Notes under the pieces: generated by a model
What the model was told of the DNA's origin: nothing
What the model saw: the letters and a program-made list of their open reading frames with translations, nothing else
Database searches by the model: none
Translations under genes and position numbers: made by a program
Shown here: piece after piece, positions 32,772-35,636 of the stretch
Layout of the letters: each line of letters starts with the position of its first letter
How positions within the stretch are numbered: position 1 is the first letter of the stretch
Assembly: GCF_012933655.1 (NCBI RefSeq)
Contig: NZ_JABBJJ010000104.1
Coordinates: 1 to 35,636 of the forward strand
From: Pyxidicoccus fallax
Lineage (GTDB): Bacteria; Myxococcota; Myxococcia; Myxococcales; Myxococcaceae
DNA: 35,636 bases
Direction of reading: 5' to 3'

Positions 32772-34094
32772 CTACGAGCGCTTGTCCAGGATGCCCAGCG
32801 ACATCATCGCCACCAGGAAGCCGTAGACGACGTGCTCGGGGCGGTTGGCGAAGGCCAGCAGCTCCGCCACGGTGCGGTTGCCGTCAATCTTGGGCAACAG
32901 CTCCGCCTCCCACCGCTCCAGCTCCACCTCGTTGAGCTGGTACGCCGGGGCCACCGCGGGGATGAGCCGGTCCTCCGGCTGCAGCAGGCGGCGCAGGCGC
33001 TCGGGCTTGTAGAGCTTCTTGATGCCGCGGACGATGAGGTTGGCCGGGTGCACGTCCAGCTTGATGGACTCCGAGGAGGCCTTCTCCTTGAAGCTCATCA
33101 CGTACGTGCCCTCATCCCACGCGAACAGCGAGTAGATGACGGCCTTCACCTGCTGGCCCACGTAGTACAGCCGCTCGGTGTCCTTGAGCAGGCCGCGCTC
33201 CACCAGCACGTCGCCGGTGCGGCGGTTCGTCTGGGCGGCCACGGCGGACGCGTCCTGGAGCTGCTCGGGCTTGATCTTCCCCACGCGCACGAGGAACTGG
33301 CCGAAGCGGTCCGCCAGGAGGTTGGAGAGGGCGAACACCGGGGTGCCCTTCTCGAAGTAGACGACCTTCTTCACCTTGCCCTTCTGCACGCCCAGCTCGC
33401 CCGTCTCGCGCGACAGGTAGAAGGCGGTGAGCAGCGACGGCAGGTTGTCCTTCAGCTCGCCGCGGCGGCTGCCCGGAGCGCCCGCGCCCACGGGCAGCGG
33501 GTCCGGTGGCCGGCCCGGGGTGGGCGGGCGCACCTGGGTGACGGGCACCTTCTGCATCGGGCTGGCGGTGAGGTTGGCGCCGCGGATTTCGGCCGTGATG
33601 TTGCCGCCGCCCGTCACCTTGATGCGGCCGGTCAGCTCCATCGCGTCCTGCGGGCCCTCGTCCTCCACGTCGATGTCCAGCTCCACCTCGAAGGCGTCCT
33701 GCATGGAGGGGGCGGGAGCCTTCTTCTCCGGGGGGAGGACCTTGGTCATCGCCTCCAGGAGCTTCTGGGCCTCGAAGGGCTTCTCGAAGTAGCCGGCGGC
33801 CTGGTACTTCGTGCGCGCCTCCACGGCGTGCTTGCCGCCCTTGAAGACGCCGGTGATGAAGAGCAGCGGGAGGCTGGGGTTGTCCTTCCGCAGCGCGTCC
33901 GCGAGGTGGTACCCCATCATGTCCGGCAAGAGGATGTCGAGCACGGCCGCCGCGGGCGGGCTCGCCCGGGCCACCTCGAGCGCCTGCTTGCCTCGGTTCG
34001 CGCCGACGACCTCGTAGCCCGCTTCCTCGAAGAGCTGCGTGAGGAGGGAGAGGAGCTCCTGGTTGTCGTCGACCACGAGGATTCGGGGTGCCAT
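32772..34094 (-). CDS. response regulator with DUF4388 (PATAN-like) output domain
   Basis: A 440-residue protein. Residues 1-120 are a receiver: ILVVDDN, VLDILLPDMMGY with D53, FITGVF and FEKPF with K105. A Pro-rich linker with an acidic stretch (VELDIDVEDE) and a short beta part (LTGRIKVTGGGNITAEI) follow. From about residue 210 on is a DUF4388 domain (GELGVQKGKVKKVVYFEKGTPVFALSNLL...DRFGQFLVRVGKI), a fold common in delta-proteobacterial regulators and linked to protein-protein signalling, then a helical end. ATG 34094 is chosen at the receiver start; TACGGT lies 10 nt upstream and no Shine-Dalgarno is seen. It has no DNA-binding domain. Divergent from the MYXO-CTERM-like gene. Confidence 0.88.
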   Translation of the reverse strand: MAPRILVVDDNQELLSLLTQLFEEAGYEVVGANRGKQALEVARASPPAAAVLDILLPDMMGYHLADALRKDNPSLPLLFITGVFKGGKHAVEARTKYQAAGYFEKPFEAQKLLEAMTKVLPPEKKAPAPSMQDAFEVELDIDVEDEGPQDAMELTGRIKVTGGGNITAEIRGANLTASPMQKVPVTQVRPPTPGRPPDPLPVGAGAPGSRRGELKDNLPSLLTAFYLSRETGELGVQKGKVKKVVYFEKGTPVFALSNLLADRFGQFLVRVGKIKPEQLQDASAVAAQTNRRTGDVLVERGLLKDTERLYYVGQQVKAVIYSLFAWDEGTYVMSFKEKASSESIKLDVHPANLIVRGIKKLYKPERLRRLLQPEDRLIPAVAPAYQLNEVELERWEAELLPKIDGNRTVAELLAFANRPEHVVYGFLVAMMSLGILDKRS

Positions 34095-34104
34095 TTCGGA
34101 GCGT

Positions 34105-34110
34105 ACCGTA
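34105..34110 (-). promoter_or_regulatory. candidate -10 hexamer of the receiver-DUF4388 gene
   Basis: TACGGT on the minus strand lies 10 nt before ATG 34094, which has no Shine-Dalgarno. Confidence 0.3.
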
Positions 34111-34197
34111 CCAGATGCCGGGTAAAGGGTCAGACAATCCGCCGGTTCCATGGAGGATGCATCCGCCCCGCCAGGGGATTAGGGTGGCTGCCTCGTG

Positions 34198-34620
34198 ATG
34201 TCCGCCACCCGTCATCCCTTCCGTTCCCACCTGGTGGGCCTGCTGGCCTGCCTGCCCCTCCTGCTGCCCGCCGTGTCCCTGGCGCAGTCCGACTTCGACG
34301 ACGAACTCGATGAGTCCGAGACCACCGGGTTCCAGTACCAGGACGCCGACGGGGGCATCATCATCCCCCTGCCGGACGCCTCGACGGGCGAGGGTGGCGC
34401 CGACCGGGACAACGAGGAGGGCGAGGACGGCACCGGCCGGGTGAACACCGTCTGCCGCAGCACCAGCGACTGCTCGGCCCGCTTCGTCTGCCAGGACGGC
34501 ACGTGCCGCTACTCGGGCGTGCGGCAGGCGAAGACGACGGGCTGCATGCTGGGCCCGGAGGCGGCGCTGTTCATCGTGGGGCTGGCCGCGGTGGCCGCGC
34601 CCCGGCGGAAGAAGCGATAG
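34198..34620 (+). CDS. exported protein with MYXO-CTERM-like sorting tail
   Basis: A 140-residue exported protein. Signal peptide to about residue 29 (ending VSLAQ). A strongly acidic part (DFDDELDESETT) follows, then a Cys-rich knot (VCRSTSDCSARFVCQDGTCR). The C-terminus is TTGCMLGPEAALFIVGLAAVAAPRRKKR: an invariant-type Cys, a transmembrane helix and a basic end, matching the layout of MYXO-CTERM sorting signals processed for surface attachment. ATG 34198 directly follows an in-frame GTG at 34195, and TAGGGT lies 9 nt before that GTG. It ends 10 nt before the methyltransferase gene, so they may form an operon. Confidence 0.82.
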   Translation: MSATRHPFRSHLVGLLACLPLLLPAVSLAQSDFDDELDESETTGFQYQDADGGIIIPLPDASTGEGGADRDNEEGEDGTGRVNTVCRSTSDCSARFVCQDGTCRYSGVRQAKTTGCMLGPEAALFIVGLAAVAAPRRKKR

Positions 34621-34630
34621 GGACGCGCGC

Positions 34631-35636
34631 ATGAGGCTGGGGCTCAAGGCCGACAACCTGCTGGAGCGCGTGGCGGACTGGTTCAACCTGGCGCCCCAGC
34701 CGCTGGCGCATGCCTTCTACGGAATGATGGCCTCGCGCACGCTGATGGCGGGCGTGCGACTGGGAGTGTACGCCGCCCTCGCCGAGAGCGCGGCCACGGC
34801 GGAAGTCCTCGCGGAGCGGCTGAAGCTGTCGCCCGAGGGCACCCGCGCCCTGATGGAAGCGCTGGTGGCGTGCGAGGCGGTGGAGCGCCAGCGCGACGGG
34901 CGCTACCGGCTGGCCCCCCGCTCCAAGCGGTGGCTGGACCCGCGCTCGCCGAAGTACGTGGGCGCCTTCCTGGAGTTCAACTACGCCCAGTGGGACTGGT
35001 GGACGGGGCTGGAGGGCGTGGTGCGCTCCGGGCAGGCGGTGGACATCCACCACTTCGCGCCGGACGACCCGCGCTGGCGCGACTACATCCACGCCATGCA
35101 CCAGCTGGCGCGGCTGGCGGCCCCCGAGGTCGCCTCGGCCATCCCCCTGCCCCGCGGGGCGAAGAGCCTGCTCGATTTGGGCGGCGCCCACGGCTGGTAC
35201 GCCGCGGAGCTGTGCCTGCGCCACCGGGGGCTGAAGGCCACGGTGCTGGACCTGGAGGGCAGCGCCCGCGTGGGTCGGGACATCATCACCTCGGCGGGGC
35301 TGAGCCACCTGGTCACCCACCGGGAGGGCGACCTGCTCACGGCGGAGCTGGGCGGTCCGTACGACGCGGTGCTGCTCTTCCAGGTGATGCACCACCTGTC
35401 CCCCGCGCAGAACGTGGCCCTGCTGCGGCGGGTGCGCGGCGCGCTCGGCTCCAAGGGCACGCTGGCGGTGCTGGAGTACCTGCGCGAGGACATCCAGGAC
35501 CCGGCCAGCTCCGCGCCGCTGATCGGCCTGCACTACTTCCTGACGTCCGGCGCGGCGGCCTACACGCCCGCGGAGGTGGAGGGCTTCCTGGACGACGCGG
35601 GTTTCCGCATCGAGCAGACCCGCCCCATCCGCCACC
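34631..35636 (+). CDS. SAM-dependent O-methyltransferase (3' end outside window)
   Basis: At least 335 residues, no stop before the right edge. Residues about 20-105 form a dimerisation/winged-helix domain (MMASRTLMAGVRLGVYAALAE..LSPEGTRALMEALVACEAVE), and the rest a Rossmann methyltransferase. SAM motif I is LLDLGGAHG (180-188), the acidic residue after strand 2 is in VLDLEG (205-210), and FQVMHHLSP (250-258) is typical of the plant-type small-molecule O-methyltransferases (acetylserotonin/polyketide type). Such enzymes methylate hydroxyls of secondary metabolites or quinones; the substrate is unknown. ATG 34631 follows the previous stop by 10 nt. No biosynthetic cluster genes are visible to its left. 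Confidence 0.88.
   Translation, partial: MRLGLKADNLLERVADWFNLAPQPLAHAFYGMMASRTLMAGVRLGVYAALAESAATAEVLAERLKLSPEGTRALMEALVACEAVERQRDGRYRLAPRSKRWLDPRSPKYVGAFLEFNYAQWDWWTGLEGVVRSGQAVDIHHFAPDDPRWRDYIHAMHQLARLAAPEVASAIPLPRGAKSLLDLGGAHGWYAAELCLRHRGLKATVLDLEGSARVGRDIITSAGLSHLVTHREGDLLTAELGGPYDAVLLFQVMHHLSPAQNVALLRRVRGALGSKGTLAVLEYLREDIQDPASSAPLIGLHYFLTSGAAAYTPAEVEGFLDDAGFRIEQTRPIRH

Overview
The window looks like a chromosomal segment of a myxobacterium of the Myxococcus/Corallococcus/Pyxidicoccus group. Codon use is extremely GC-rich, so nearly every gene has a long spurious ORF on the other strand. Several families are typical of that group: a double-CXXC Sit-type immunity protein, a DUF4388 response regulator, a DUF6209-like lipoprotein, an ADYC-motif protein, a MYXO-CTERM-like C-terminus and many lipoproteins. 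No rRNA, tRNA, insertion sequence or CRISPR array was seen.

Layout, left to right. 1-5475: a PilZ protein (runs off the left edge), a His-motif membrane protein, a SnoaL-like protein divergent from a winged-helix regulator, the murein transglycosylase MltG, and a crotonase-fold protein that lacks both usual glutamates. 5504-11179: a repeat-containing lipoprotein divergent from a tight MoxR ATPase / DUF58 / double-anchor VWA operon. 11226-12926: a small accessory patch with an orphan SitI6-like immunity gene, a tiny ORF touching it, a Cys-rich lipoprotein, a short duplicated tail of a neighbouring gene and an unrecognised small protein. 12979-19511: a secreted lipase-like protein followed by a DUF4785-like protein, then a vanadium haloperoxidase with an N-terminal lectin-like domain and a DUF6209-like lipoprotein. 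19676-28285: a signalling block with a PAS histidine kinase, a Ser/Thr kinase fused to an nSTAND-type NTPase and a formylglycine-generating-enzyme-like domain, a receiver, an ADYC lipoprotein with GGSLN repeats, and a double-domain KaiC-like ATPase coupled to a second receiver. 28400-35636: NagZ, two low-complexity lipoproteins, a PrxQ/Bcp peroxiredoxin with a histone-H1-like lysine tail, a His-rich lipoprotein divergent from a NicO-type metal transporter, a receiver-DUF4388 protein, a MYXO-CTERM-like surface protein and an O-methyltransferase cut by the right edge.

Themes are peptidoglycan turnover (MltG, NagZ), envelope lipoproteins, signalling without obvious output DNA-binding domains, and oxidative/halogen chemistry. 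The observations most worth pursuing are the peroxiredoxin-histone-tail fusion, the lectin-haloperoxidase fusion, the KaiC-receiver pair beside the three-domain kinase, the orphan immunity locus with gene remnants, and a recurring TANNNT hexamer 8-10 nt before start codons that lack a Shine-Dalgarno sequence, which suggests leaderless transcripts.
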